Origin: Chitinophaga eiseniae
GTDB lineage: Bacteria > Bacteroidota > Bacteroidia > Chitinophagales > Chitinophagaceae
NCBI RefSeq assembly: GCF_012641265.1
Contig: NZ_JABAHZ010000001.1
Location: 1,116,001-1,180,000 of the forward strand
Direction: 5' to 3'
DNA length: 64,000 bases
Shown: in pieces, positions 9,980 to 18,637 of the stretch
How positions within the stretch are numbered: position 1 is the stretch's first letter
Layout: each line of letters starts with the position of its first letter
Notes under the pieces: model-generated
Told to the model about the DNA's origin: nothing
Database searches by the model: none
What the model saw: only the letters and a program-made list of their open reading frames with translations
Translations under genes and position numbers: made by a program

Positions 9980-9987
9980 CAAATATA
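9980..9987 (-). promoter_or_regulatory. -7 element of the bioD operon (TATATTTG)
   Basis: The minus strand reads TATATTTG, a full match to the Bacteroidota -7 consensus TAnnTTTG, six bases before the bioD ATG. No clear TTTG lies 19-21 bases upstream. If used, the transcript would have a leader of only a few bases and be nearly leaderless. Confidence 0.5.
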
Positions 9988-10084
9988 GGGAGAATGTATA
10001 AAGTAGCGCCGGAAACCAATCCTAAAGCGCCCGGGCGGTATCGGCCCAATTCCGTATTTTCGTAAACATACAACCTCATTTTTT

Positions 10085-11443
10085 ATGAAATATTGTGATA
10101 ACATACTCGAAACGATAGGAAATACCCCGATGATCCGGCTGCATCGCGTTACTGCCACCCTTCCCTGCACCGTGCTGGCCAAAGTGGAGTTTTTTAACCC
10201 CGGCAACTCTATTAAAGACCGGATGGCGGTAAAAATGATAGACATAGCCGAGCAGAAAGGACTGCTGAAACCCGGCGGCACCCTGATTGAGGGCACCTCC
10301 GGCAATACCGGTATGGGCCTGGCCCTGGCCGCCATTGTAAGGGGTTATAAATGTATTTTTACCACTACTGATAAACAATCCAAGGAAAAGGTGGACATCC
10401 TCAAGGCGGTAGGCGCCGAAGTAATTGTATGTCCCACCAACGTGGAACCTGAAGATCCCCGATCCTACTATTCCGTATCCAAAAGGCTGGCCACAGAAGT
10501 GCCCAACTCTTTTTATGTGAATCAATATGATAACCTGGCCAACCGGGATGCCCACTACGAGCAAACAGGCCCGGAAATCTGGGAGCAAACGGAGGGAAAG
10601 ATCACCCACCTGGTAGTGGCTACCGGCACCGGCGGTACTGTTACCGGTACCGGGAAGTACCTGAAAGAAAAAAATCCCGATATACAGGTATGGGCTATTG
10701 ACAGCTATGGCTCCCTGCTGAAAAAATATTTTGAAACCGGTGAAATAGATATGAATGAGGTATACCCTTATATCACAGAAGGTATAGGAGAAGATTTTGT
10801 GCCGGAGAACTACGATATGACCGTCATCGACAAGTTCGAAAAAGTAACCGATAAAGATGCCGCCGTGATGGCGCGCCGCATCACCAAAGAAGAAGGTATT
10901 TTTGTGGGTTATTCTGCCGGATCGGCGATACAGGGACTTCTGCAGCTGAAGGCTTCTCTCAAACCTACCGATGTGGTAGTGGTTATTTTCCATGATCACG
11001 GCAGCCGTTATGTAGGAAAAATATACAACGATCAATGGATGATGGAACGGGGTTTCCTTGATGTAAAGACGGTAAAGGATGTGGTGAATGGCCGCCGTAA
11101 TCAGCCGCTGGTCACCATTGGCACAGATGAAAAAGTAAGCGAAGCCATTGCCCGCATGAAAAAATTTGATATTGAACATATCCCCGTGGTAAAAGACGGA
11201 GAGATAGTAGGCTCTATTTCTGAAAGCGGTTTATTCAATCGCCTGATCGATGACGCCAACCTCAAAGACGCCGCCGTGCAACAGGTGATGCAGGCTTCTT
11301 TCCCGCTGGTAGGACAAGATACGCCTATAGAAAAACTGTCGGTATACATTAACCGGGAAAACGGTGCCGTACTCACCAAAGATGACAGCGGCAATCACCA
11401 TATTGTTACGAAATACGACATTATCCAGGCCCTGGGCCGTTAG
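10085..11443 (+). CDS. Cystathionine beta-synthase (PLP fold plus CBS domains)
   Basis: 452 residues. Residues 1-320 are a fold-type II PLP enzyme: NTPMIRL, the PLP lysine in NPGNSIKDR (K near residue 42), the substrate loop EGTSGNTGMG and the phosphate-binding GTGGTVTGTG. Residues about 335-452 are two CBS domains (start at VTIGTDEKVSEAIARM), the regulatory module that binds adenosyl ligands. The expected reaction is serine plus homocysteine to cystathionine, though related enzymes act as cysteine synthases. Divergent from bioD; a possible -7 element (TATTTTCG, 10055-10062) precedes it. Confidence 0.88.
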   Translation: MKYCDNILETIGNTPMIRLHRVTATLPCTVLAKVEFFNPGNSIKDRMAVKMIDIAEQKGLLKPGGTLIEGTSGNTGMGLALAAIVRGYKCIFTTTDKQSKEKVDILKAVGAEVIVCPTNVEPEDPRSYYSVSKRLATEVPNSFYVNQYDNLANRDAHYEQTGPEIWEQTEGKITHLVVATGTGGTVTGTGKYLKEKNPDIQVWAIDSYGSLLKKYFETGEIDMNEVYPYITEGIGEDFVPENYDMTVIDKFEKVTDKDAAVMARRITKEEGIFVGYSAGSAIQGLLQLKASLKPTDVVVVIFHDHGSRYVGKIYNDQWMMERGFLDVKTVKDVVNGRRNQPLVTIGTDEKVSEAIARMKKFDIEHIPVVKDGEIVGSISESGLFNRLIDDANLKDAAVQQVMQASFPLVGQDTPIEKLSVYINRENGAVLTKDDSGNHHIVTKYDIIQALGR

Positions 11444-11560
11444 AAAGAGCGGAAAGCTTAAAGCTATTATAGCGGATGACCAGTGCGGATAATTACCCGC
11501 TATACTCACTCGTTATAATAGCTTTTTGCTTTGAGCTTTTTGTTTTATGCTTTATCTTTT
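11444..11560. repeat. Heptad palindrome element, copy 1
   Basis: Arms 11444-11471 and 11514-11541 pair with about five mismatches over 28 bases; the innermost ten (AGCTATTATA / TATAATAGCT) are perfect. The right arm continues as degenerate GCTTTNN units up to 11560, directly touching the ATG at 11561. The loop contains a second inverted repeat (TATAGCGG / CCCGCTATA). The left arm begins directly after the stop of the cystathionine synthase gene. See the other copies at 14877, 24252 and 29245. Confidence 0.85.
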
Positions 11561-12346
11561 ATGCTCACTTTCACTGACCAGTTAAACCGGCAAATAACAC
11601 TTGCCCATCCGCCACAGCGCATTATTTCGCTGGTGCCTTCACAAACCGAACTGCTCTGGTCCCTGGGGCTTGAAAAAGAAGTGGTGGGCATCACTAAATT
11701 CTGCGTACGCCCATTTGCGTGGTTTCGCGAAAAAACGCGGGTAGGCGGAACGAAAAATATACACCCCGACATTGTCCGGTCGCTGAACCCGGACCTGATC
11801 ATTGCCAATAAAGAAGAAAATACCGAAGCAGATATAACGGCGTTGATGGATCAATACCCGGTATGGGTGAGCAATATACAAACCCTGGAAGATGCTTTTG
11901 AGATGATATCCGGTATAGGAGCAATCACCGGCCGGCAGTCGGCAGCTGCCGACATCCGTGCCCGTATACAGGCGGGCTTTAGCGCGTTGCAACCACTCAT
12001 TGAGCCGGAGCCTGCTGCCTACTTTATCTGGCGGGATCCGTGGATGGTAGCCGGCGGTGATACCTTCATTCACGAAATGTTGCGTGCGTGCGGGTGGCAG
12101 AATGTTTTCGGTGCCCGGCCCCGTTATCCATCGGTGACTGCGGAAGAGCTTTCGCTTAGCGGGTGCCGGCGGGTATTATTATCGTCGGAGCCCTATCCTT
12201 TTAAGGAAAAACATATCGCGGAATTACAGGCCATCCTGCCGGATGCACAGGTACAGCTGGTAGATGGGGAAATGTTTTCGTGGTACGGCAGCCGTTTACT
12301 GGAATCTCCGGCTTATTTTCAATCTTTGCTACATCCTTTAAAATGA
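11561..12346 (+). CDS. BtuF-like helical-backbone metal/cobalamin receptor
   Basis: 261 residues from the ATG at 11561. A longer frame from 11531 is made of the palindrome repeat and is rejected. The protein matches the periplasmic-binding (BtuF/FhuD-like) fold: PQRIISLVPSQTELLWSLGL near the N-terminus, VGGTKNIHPDIVRSLNPDLIIAN, and a C-terminal lobe with GDTFIHEMLRACGWQN. Such proteins bind cobalamin or iron chelates for ABC importers. Notably there is no signal peptide or lipobox from this start, and no permease or ATPase gene is adjacent, so a cytoplasmic role is possible. Confidence 0.75.
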   Translation: MLTFTDQLNRQITLAHPPQRIISLVPSQTELLWSLGLEKEVVGITKFCVRPFAWFREKTRVGGTKNIHPDIVRSLNPDLIIANKEENTEADITALMDQYPVWVSNIQTLEDAFEMISGIGAITGRQSAAADIRARIQAGFSALQPLIEPEPAAYFIWRDPWMVAGGDTFIHEMLRACGWQNVFGARPRYPSVTAEELSLSGCRRVLLSSEPYPFKEKHIAELQAILPDAQVQLVDGEMFSWYGSRLLESPAYFQSLLHPLK

Positions 12347-12410
12347 CGAGGCAACCTTCTTCTTTTCGTTTGCGTAAACAGTGAATAGATCAACAAAAAA
12401 ACGCACATTT

Positions 12411-12857
12411 ATGGAAAGAAGAGATTTTGTTTCCAACCTCGGACTAACGCTGGCACTGGCTTGCACAGCGGGATTGGCGGCCTGCAGTAAAGGCGGCAGT
12501 AATGACAATCCCACCCCTACGCCCCCGGCGGGCGGCAATGGCAATGCAAAGCTCACACTCAACCTGACCAGCGATCTGCCTAATGTAGGCGATTTTAAAA
12601 TCTCTAATGGCGTTATCCTGATCCGTACCGGCAGCGGTAATACGGCATCGGCTTTCACTGCGCTGTCCAGCACCTGTACGCACCAGGGCTGTACCGTAGC
12701 TACCTACAACAACAGCTCCAAATTAATTGAGTGCAATGCGCCTTGCGGCCATGGCAGCAGGTATACCACTACCGGCGCCGTGAATACGGGTCCTGCTTCG
12801 GCGGCATTATCTGCCTTTACCGTAAAAGTAGATGGAAGTGTGTTGACCGTCAGCTAG
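12411..12857 (+). CDS. Rieske-type lipoprotein with unusual second ligand box
   Basis: 148 residues from the ATG at 12411 (MERRDFVSN). A signal peptide ends in a lipobox (GLAAC, Cys25), giving an exported lipoprotein, followed by a Pro/Gly/Asn linker. Residues 89-94 are a canonical Rieske box 1, CTHQGC. Box 2, normally CPCHGS, reads C108-NAP-C112-G-H114-GS, so the spacing from cysteine to the histidine ligand is changed. Rieske proteins carry a 2Fe-2S cluster for electron transfer. No cytochrome b or oxygenase partner is nearby. Its stop overlaps that of the convergent hydrolase in the palindrome CTAG. Confidence 0.75.
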   Translation: MERRDFVSNLGLTLALACTAGLAACSKGGSNDNPTPTPPAGGNGNAKLTLNLTSDLPNVGDFKISNGVILIRTGSGNTASAFTALSSTCTHQGCTVATYNNSSKLIECNAPCGHGSRYTTTGAVNTGPASAALSAFTVKVDGSVLTVS

Positions 12858-13666
12858 TGATTTTGAAGGAAATCCAGTACCCATGCGGCAAATGCGGCGC
12901 TACGCACTACGGAATTATGATCGCCGGTCACCGTGCCATGCATACCAGCCGGCATCATAGCGGCGAGTGATCCGCCGGTATCATTATCTTCATCTTTATC
13001 CCCTCCGATAACCAATACTGGTTGCTGTACTTTGGCCAGTTCCTGCGGTGTCGTAGCAGGCTGGCCAAACTGCATCCAGGCGAGGGCACGCTGATCCAGG
13101 CCTGCCTGCTGCACATTTTTCACCATCGCGGCCAATGCCGGGACCGGCTTCCCGGAGAGGGCCTCATAAAATTGCTGGCGGCGCGGCCAGGCCGGATTGG
13201 TGAAGGCGGTTCCCATCCCCCCTATAACGGCACTGGATATACGACTATCCAGTACCAGCAAACGCGCGGTGATAATGGATCCGCGGGAATATCCCACTAC
13301 CTGGTAATGCTGGAGTCCCAGCCGGCTGGCCAGCTCCATCACATCTTTTGCCTCGGCATCGTGCAGGTAGGCAGTGCTGTCCTGCGGATGATCAGAGGCG
13401 CCGTTACCTCTCATATCCAGTGTTATAACGCGGAAGCCATGCAAGAGCAGAGAGTCATATAAGGCGGTTCTTTTCCAGGATTCGCCGTCTACAATAAAGC
13501 CATGTATTAATATTACCGGTTTGCCGCTTCCTTTTACTGTATAATGAATACGGGTACCGTCAAAAGAAGTATAGTACAGGAGAGAGTCGGTCGCCTTGGG
13601 CGCAAAAGCTTGCGCAACGGGCATCTCTAGCCATAACAGCGGTAACAGGGCCAGGTATTTTTTCAT
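12854..13666 (-). CDS. Exported alpha/beta hydrolase
   Basis: 270 residues from the ATG at 13666 (MKKYLALLPLL); a signal peptide ends near AQAFA. The fold is seen in VILIHGF (oxyanion strand, HG), the nucleophile elbow VGYSRGS, a later Asp in VIGGDKDEDND, and a C-terminal TGDHNSVV giving the catalytic His. It is probably a periplasmic esterase or lipase of the proline iminopeptidase/haloperoxidase type; substrate unknown. Convergent with the Rieske gene, overlapping by four bases. Confidence 0.82.
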   Translation of the reverse strand: MKKYLALLPLLWLEMPVAQAFAPKATDSLLYYTSFDGTRIHYTVKGSGKPVILIHGFIVDGESWKRTALYDSLLLHGFRVITLDMRGNGASDHPQDSTAYLHDAEAKDVMELASRLGLQHYQVVGYSRGSIITARLLVLDSRISSAVIGGMGTAFTNPAWPRRQQFYEALSGKPVPALAAMVKNVQQAGLDQRALAWMQFGQPATTPQELAKVQQPVLVIGGDKDEDNDTGGSLAAMMPAGMHGTVTGDHNSVVRSAAFAAWVLDFLQNH

Positions 13667-13764
13667 ATGGAACCGGGTTGAGAAAAGGGTAAAATACATT
13701 TTTCTGTTGGTAGATTAAATACATAAGCACTTACTTTTCGCTATAAATCTTCTATTTAACTCCT

Positions 13765-13772
13765 TATATTTG
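13765..13772 (+). promoter_or_regulatory. -7 element of the aldolase gene (TATATTTG)
   Basis: TATATTTG matches the Bacteroidota -7 consensus, 31 bases before the fba ATG. The -33 region has no clear TTTG at the ideal distance. Confidence 0.5.
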
Positions 13773-13803
13773 CTTTCCTAAAAAATAAAACACATATCAG
13801 AGT

Positions 13804-14871
13804 ATGGGAAAGTACAGAGCTGGCGTATTATTCGGCGAAGAGCTGGATGCGCTGTATAACGATGCCAAAAACAACGGATTTGCTATGCCTGCCGTGAATG
13901 TTGTGGGAACTAACTCCGTGAATGCGGTACTGGAAACAGCTGCTAAGGTAAATTCACCGGTGATTATACAGTTTTCTAATGGCGGTGCACAGTTTTTTGC
14001 CGGTAAAGGTATGCCGAATGACAAGCTGCAGGCCAATATTGCAGGTGGTATCTCCGGTGCTAAACACGTACATGAAGTAGCTAAATATTATGGCGTACCA
14101 GTAATATTGCACACTGACCACGCTGCCAAAAAATGGCTGCCGTGGATCGATGGTTTGCTGGACGCGGGTGAAGTGCATTTCAAACAAACTGGTCAGCCAC
14201 TGTACAGCTCTCATATGCTGGATCTGTCTGAAGAACCTATTGCAGAGAACATCGAAATTTCTCATAAATATTTCGAGAGAATGAACAAACTGGGTATGTC
14301 TATCGAAATCGAGCTGGGCGTAACTGGTGGTGAAGAAGATGGCGTTGATAATTCCGGTGTGGATAACGCCAAATTATATACGCAACCTGAAGAGGTAGCT
14401 TATGCATACGAAATCTTATCTAAAGTAGGCCCCCGTTTCACCGTAGCTGCCGCTTTTGGTAACGTACACGGCGTATATTCTCCGGGTAACGTAGAACTCC
14501 GCCCGGTGATCCTGCACAACAGCCAGGAATTCATCCAGGAGAAATTTAAAACTGCTGCGAAACCAGTATACTATGTATTCCACGGTGGTAGCGGATCTCC
14601 CAAACACCAGATCTCCGAAGCTCTGGGTTATGGCGTTATCAAAATGAACATCGATACCGATATGCAATGGGCATTCTGGGAAGGTGTACATGATTTCTAC
14701 GAAGCGAAGAGAGATTACCTGCAGGCACAGCTGGGTAACCCCGAAGGCGCCGACAAGCCTAATAAAAAATACTACGATCCACGCGTATGGCTGCGCAAAG
14801 GTGAAGAAACCTTTGTAAAACGCCTGGAAGAAGCATTCAGAGACCTGAACTGCATCAACAGAAACGCATAA
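13804..14871 (+). CDS. fbaA: Class II fructose-bisphosphate aldolase
   Basis: 355 residues, the size of class IIA (E. coli FbaA-like) enzymes. Zinc ligands are visible in LHTDHAAKKW (about residue 105-112) and in FGNVHGVYSPGNV and YYVFHGGSGS; SIEIELGVTGGEEDG is the family signature. It cleaves fructose-1,6-bisphosphate to dihydroxyacetone phosphate and glyceraldehyde-3-phosphate in glycolysis and gluconeogenesis. Codon use here is more biased than in neighbours (many CTG, GGT, GTA), as expected for a highly expressed gene. Followed by palindrome copy 2. Confidence 0.95.
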   Translation: MGKYRAGVLFGEELDALYNDAKNNGFAMPAVNVVGTNSVNAVLETAAKVNSPVIIQFSNGGAQFFAGKGMPNDKLQANIAGGISGAKHVHEVAKYYGVPVILHTDHAAKKWLPWIDGLLDAGEVHFKQTGQPLYSSHMLDLSEEPIAENIEISHKYFERMNKLGMSIEIELGVTGGEEDGVDNSGVDNAKLYTQPEEVAYAYEILSKVGPRFTVAAAFGNVHGVYSPGNVELRPVILHNSQEFIQEKFKTAAKPVYYVFHGGSGSPKHQISEALGYGVIKMNIDTDMQWAFWEGVHDFYEAKRDYLQAQLGNPEGADKPNKKYYDPRVWLRKGEETFVKRLEEAFRDLNCINRNA

Positions 14872-14876
14872 GGAAC

Positions 14877-15000
14877 GCTTAAAGCATAAAGCGGAAAGCA
14901 AAAAGCTATTGTAGAGGAGATTATAAATTATGTTATATTATATAATATATTTACCATCTCTGCTGCAATAGCTTTTTGCTTTCCGCTTTATGCTTTAAGC
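14877..15000. repeat. Heptad palindrome element, copy 2 (perfect 35-bp arms)
   Basis: Arms 14877-14911 and 14966-15000 are perfect reverse complements over 35 bases. The right arm reads as GCTTTNN units (GCTTTTT GCTTTCC GCTTTAT GCTTTAA GC). The 54-base loop is very AT-rich and its ends (GGAGAT / ATCTCT) can extend the stem. It begins six bases after the fba stop and lies before the accD promoter, so it could act as a transcription terminator. Confidence 0.9.
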
Positions 15001-15015
15001 TTTTTCTCATATGTT

Positions 15016-15044
15016 TTTGGCTTTATACGATAATTCGTATCTTG
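15016..15044 (+). promoter_or_regulatory. Likely accD promoter
   Basis: TTTG at 15016-15019, 18 bases of spacer, then TATCTTG (15038-15044), one mismatch from TAnnTTTG. It lies just beyond palindrome copy 2 and about 30 bases before the accD ATG. Confidence 0.45.
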
Positions 15045-15074
15045 CACCACTATTTTCTAATCTAATAGCAAAAT

Positions 15075-15923
15075 ATGTCAAGCTGGTTTAAGCGAATTAA
15101 ACAAGGCATTTCCACTACCACCAGTGAAAAGAAGGAAGCACCGGATGGGTTGTGGCATAAGTGTCCTAACTGTAAGAAAACCACCACTGTTAAGGATCTG
15201 AAGGAGCATTTCTATGTTTGTGATAAGTGTAATTATCATAACCGTATCAACTCTGCCGAATATTTTGAGATCATTTTTGATAACAATCAGTTCGAGGAAC
15301 TGTTTCCTAATATTTACCCAACGGACTTCCTGGGTTTCAAGGATCTGAAGCCTTATGGTGACAGGTTGAAGGATGCCCAGAAGAAATCCGGTCTGAAAGA
15401 TGCGATGACAGTGGGAGCTGGTAAAGTGTTGGGGAACGACCTGGTGGTAGCCTGTATGGACTTTAATTTCATTGGAGGCTCTATGGGTTCTGTAGTAGGT
15501 GAAAAGATAGCCCGCTCCATTGACCACTGTATTCTTCATAAGAGCCCGCTGATGATTATTTCCAAGTCAGGTGGCGCCCGTATGATGGAAAGTGCATTTT
15601 CCCTGATGCAAATGGCTAAAACATCTGCTAAACTGACCCAGTTGGCCGATGCAAGGTTGCCTTATATTTCCCTGATGACCGATCCTACCACGGGTGGCGT
15701 AACGGCATCTTATGCTATGCTGGGCGACCTGAATATAGCTGAACCAGGCGCACTCATTGGTTTTGCCGGTCCAAGGATTATTAAGGAAACAATTAAAAAG
15801 GATTTACCTGCTGGCTTCCAGAGTGCAGAGTTCCTGCTGGAACATGGATTCCTGGATTTCATCATGGATAGAAAAGAATTGAAGACGAAGCTGGCCAGCC
15901 TGCTGACCATCTTCAAAAATTAA
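15075..15923 (+). CDS. accD: Acetyl-CoA carboxylase carboxyltransferase subunit beta
   Basis: 282 residues. The N-terminal four-cysteine zinc ribbon CPNCKKTT ... CDKCNYH (about residues 30-55) is diagnostic for AccD. The crotonase-like core has [19 protein letters not shown] and [16 protein letters not shown], which forms the carboxybiotin/acyl-CoA site. It carries the second half-reaction of malonyl-CoA synthesis. First gene of an apparent accD-smpB-lipoprotein group. accA is not in the window. Confidence 0.95.
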   Translation: MSSWFKRIKQGISTTTSEKKEAPDGLWHKCPNCKKTTTVKDLKEHFYVCDKCNYHNRINSAEYFEIIFDNNQFEELFPNIYPTDFLGFKDLKPYGDRLKDAQKKSGLKDAMTVGAGKVLGNDLVVACMDFNFIGGSMGSVVGEKIARSIDHCILHKSPLMIISKSGGARMMESAFSLMQMAKTSAKLTQLADARLPYISLMTDPTTGGVTASYAMLGDLNIAEPGALIGFAGPRIIKETIKKDLPAGFQSAEFLLEHGFLDFIMDRKELKTKLASLLTIFKN

Positions 15924-15931
15924 GCATTTGG

Positions 15932-15962
15932 CAGCCGGCCTTTCATCATGGAAAGCCGGCTG
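15932..15962. terminator. Hairpin between accD and smpB
   Basis: CAGCCGGC (15932-15939) pairs with GCCGGCTG (15955-15962), and the stem extends inward with CTTTC/GAAA around one bulge. It starts eight bases after the accD stop. No strong T run follows, so it may attenuate rather than end transcription into smpB. Confidence 0.5.
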
Positions 15963-15984
15963 TTAAATCGCTAAAAAACGAATA

Positions 15985-16422
15985 ATGGCAGAATTAAAGA
16001 ATAGATCGGCATATTTTGAGTACGCAATAGAAGATAAATTCATTGCCGGGATGGTGTTGCTGGGTACGGAAATCAAATCTATACGTGCCAATAAAGTGAG
16101 TTTTAATGATTCGTTCTGCTACTTTTCCAAAGGAGAGTTATATGTGAAAAGCCTGCATATTGCAGAATACTCCCATGGCACGTCCTCCAATCACGACCCT
16201 TTAAGAGAACGCAAGCTGTTACTGACCAAGCGGGAACTGAGGAAGCTGGAAAATAAGATCAAAGAACGCGGCTATACCATTGTACCCCTGCGCATGTTTA
16301 TCACCGATAAAAGTCTCGCTAAACTGGAGATAGGACTCGGTAAAGGTAAGAAAGTACACGACAAACGGGATACCATCAAAGCCAGGGAGGCTGACAGAGA
16401 ATTAAGACGACAATTCAAATAA
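15985..16422 (+). CDS. smpB: SsrA-binding protein SmpB
   Basis: 145 residues, the usual length. The N-terminal oligonucleotide-binding barrel shows AYFEYAIEDKFIAGMVLLGTEIKSIR, then AEYSHGTSSNHDPLRERKLLL, and a basic C-terminal tail KGKKVHDKRDTIKAREADRELRR that enters the ribosomal A site. It partners with tmRNA to rescue stalled ribosomes. Located 61 bases after accD and 40 before the lipoprotein gene. Confidence 0.95.
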   Translation: MAELKNRSAYFEYAIEDKFIAGMVLLGTEIKSIRANKVSFNDSFCYFSKGELYVKSLHIAEYSHGTSSNHDPLRERKLLLTKRELRKLENKIKERGYTIVPLRMFITDKSLAKLEIGLGKGKKVHDKRDTIKAREADRELRRQFK

Positions 16423-16462
16423 ATCATCGAGCTGGTAAACGAGTCCATTTAAAACCACCCCC

Positions 16463-17614
16463 TTGAAAAAATTATCCTGCAGGCAGTTATGCTGTATAGT
16501 TGCCCTCCTCGCCTACACCCTACTCCTCTCCTGCAAATCAGGTGAAAAGCTCTACAACAAAGGCCGCTACAGTGAAGCAGTGCTCACGTTTGTAAAAAAA
16601 CTGCAACGCAAACCACAGGATGCTACCGCTACACGGTTGCTGCCGGATGCTTACCACCAGGCCCTGCAATCGGGGGAAGACCGGGTAAACGAATGGTTGC
16701 GTTCCAATAATCAACTGAAATGGGAAAGTGTCAGGAATGAGTACCGGGCGCTTCAAAACCTCTATAACAGCATCCACGGCTCCCCTGCTGCCCTGAAACT
16801 GGTGCAGCCGAAGGATTATCGTGACGCCATCACCGGCGCCCAGGAAAATGCCGCTGAAATACGGTATGACCGCGGCACCACGTTGTTGAATCGTGGCGAT
16901 AAGGTGAGCGCGCGGCAGGCATATGAAGAATTTGGCGCTGCGCTCAAACTGATCCCCAACTATCGTGATACCAAACAGCGCATGGACGAGGCCTTTCAGC
17001 TGGGCGTCGTAAATGTGGTGGTGAGCCAGATAGAAGTACGTTCGCCCTATTACCAGTTCAGCGCCGACCAGTTCCGCGATTACCTCGTGAGAAACCTGCA
17101 ACAGCGCAATATCAACCGCTTTGTACAGTTTTACGATGAACGGATAGCCCGCAGCGAAAACCTTCGCCCGGATGAATACATCGAATTACGCTTTTTTGAC
17201 TTTGTAGTGGGACAAACCTTTGTAGACCGTATCCAGCGGGATGTGTCAAAGGAAATTGTAACCGGCACCACAAAAGATACCAGCGGCAATACTATCAATT
17301 TATACCAGACTGTAAAAGCTACCTTATACATCACCAAAAAGACGGTAGTATCGAAAGGGCTGCTGGACTACCGTATTACCGATACCAACAACGGCCAGGT
17401 GCTGCGTACTGACCGGATCCCAGGCAATTATACCTGGGTGAATCAATTTGGTACTTTCCGGGGTGATGAAAGAGCGCTGAGTGATGAGGACCGTAAACTT
17501 ATGGGTGGACAGGATGTACCGCCACCACCACCTTCCGACTTGTTCATGGAATTTACCCGCCCCATTTATGATGTGCTGGCCAGGGACCTGCAGAGTTTTT
17601 ATAACAGTCTTTAA
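16463..17614 (+). CDS. Lipoprotein with TPR-like region, unknown function
   Basis: 383 residues with a TTG start at 16463, chosen because it gives an N-terminal signal peptide ending in the lipobox LLLSC (Cys24). The next part (GRYSEAVLTFVKKLQRKPQDATATRLLPDAYH) and residues about 130-175 resemble tetratricopeptide helices. The C-terminal half is mixed alpha/beta and probably forms a domain exposed on the inner face of the outer membrane or in the periplasm. I do not recognise a characterised family. Co-directional with smpB, convergent with thioredoxin. Confidence 0.7.
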   Translation: MKKLSCRQLCCIVALLAYTLLLSCKSGEKLYNKGRYSEAVLTFVKKLQRKPQDATATRLLPDAYHQALQSGEDRVNEWLRSNNQLKWESVRNEYRALQNLYNSIHGSPAALKLVQPKDYRDAITGAQENAAEIRYDRGTTLLNRGDKVSARQAYEEFGAALKLIPNYRDTKQRMDEAFQLGVVNVVVSQIEVRSPYYQFSADQFRDYLVRNLQQRNINRFVQFYDERIARSENLRPDEYIELRFFDFVVGQTFVDRIQRDVSKEIVTGTTKDTSGNTINLYQTVKATLYITKKTVVSKGLLDYRITDTNNGQVLRTDRIPGNYTWVNQFGTFRGDERALSDEDRKLMGGQDVPPPPPSDLFMEFTRPIYDVLARDLQSFYNSL

Positions 17615-17620
17615 GGGAGA

Positions 17621-17917
17621 TTATATCTTTTGCTTCAGGATAGGAATTAACTGGTGTGCGGGCACTACCCCACTTTGGCGCCAGATGAGCCGGCCTGCTT
17701 TGAACAACAATAAGGTAGGCACACTGCTGATCTGCCATTGCGCCGCCAGCTGCTGATTCTTATCGATATCTATTTTAATGATCCGTAGCTGATCACCCAT
17801 TTTGTCTTTTACCTCTTTCAGGATTGGCGGCACCATCTGGCAGGGACCGCACCAGGTCGCAAAACAATCAATTAATACAGGAATGGGAGATTGCAGCATA
17901 GCTTGCAGATTTTCCAT
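17621..17917 (-). CDS. Thioredoxin
   Basis: 98 residues, single thioredoxin domain without signal peptide. Active site WCGPC at 22-26; the cis-proline is in ISSVPTLLLF (about residue 67). It should be a cytosolic protein disulfide reductant. Shorter by about 8 residues than E. coli TrxA, mostly at the N-terminus. Convergent with the upstream lipoprotein gene, 6 bases between their ends. Confidence 0.9.
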   Translation of the reverse strand: MENLQAMLQSPIPVLIDCFATWCGPCQMVPPILKEVKDKMGDQLRIIKIDIDKNQQLAAQWQISSVPTLLLFKAGRLIWRQSGVVPAHQLIPILKQKI

Positions 17918-18013
17918 GGCACACGATTTAATTCCAACACCAAATTACGTACTTTTTGAAGATCGTAAAATATAACATATATTAGATATACAAAATCATT
18001 TATTTCCCTGCAT

Positions 18014-18577
18014 ATGAATATTGTTTCTTCCATCATCTACCTGGCCTGGTTTCTCTCTGAAATTCTTTTGCACAGGATCTTACGCGGCGGCGCCCAAACA
18101 GACAAAAAGAAGCAGGACAAAGGCAGCCTGGCGTATATCTGGCTGGTGATTATCATATTCCTGAACGTTGCCTTTTTTATCGCTTTTAAAACCCGGTATA
18201 TTATAACGCCTGGCCCGCTTATGCCACGTATAGGCTTAACCCTTATACTGCTCGGTATGATACTCCGTTTTGCAGCTATTCAACAGCTGGGAAGATTGTT
18301 CACCGTGGTAGTCACTATCCGTAAAGATCATGTCCTGAAAACAGATGGGTTGTACAGCATATTGCGGCATCCTGCCTATACCGGTTCCCTGCTGTCCTTC
18401 CTGGGATTTGGCTTATCGCTCAATAACTGGCTGGCGATGGCAGTAGCATTTATCCCGGTATTGGCCGCCTTTATTCACCGGATAAACGTGGAAGAGAAAA
18501 TGCTGACAACGCAATTTGGAGAGGAGTATATTAACTATATGAAACACACCAGTCGACTGGTGCCATGGATTTACTAG
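18014..18577 (+). CDS. Isoprenylcysteine carboxyl methyltransferase-like membrane protein
   Basis: 187 residues with four to five hydrophobic helices. The C-terminal half has the ICMT/PEMT signature: GRLFTVVVTIRKDHVL, YSILRHPAYTGSLLSFLGFGLSL (RHPxYxG, SAM site) and RINVEEKMLTTQFGEEYINYM. Bacterial members methylate small molecules or lipids; the substrate is unknown. Divergent from thioredoxin and ended by a strong terminator. Confidence 0.8.
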   Translation: MNIVSSIIYLAWFLSEILLHRILRGGAQTDKKKQDKGSLAYIWLVIIIFLNVAFFIAFKTRYIITPGPLMPRIGLTLILLGMILRFAAIQQLGRLFTVVVTIRKDHVLKTDGLYSILRHPAYTGSLLSFLGFGLSLNNWLAMAVAFIPVLAAFIHRINVEEKMLTTQFGEEYINYMKHTSRLVPWIY

Positions 18578-18593
18578 CAACCAATAATTAATA

Positions 18594-18630
18594 AAAAAAT
18601 CCCCCACGCCAACCGCGTGGGGGATTTTTT
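18594..18630. terminator. Bidirectional rho-independent terminator
   Basis: Perfect 16-bp arms (18594-18609 and 18615-18630) with a GC-rich core (CCCCCACGC) and A/T runs on both outer sides, between the convergent methyltransferase-like gene and susD. It can end transcription from both strands. Confidence 0.9.
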
Positions 18631-18637
18631 CTAACCA

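Noticed and set aside
11531..11560. In-frame extension of the BtuF-like gene
   Set aside because: The first ten residues come from the heptad palindrome (GCTTTNN units); no family conservation.
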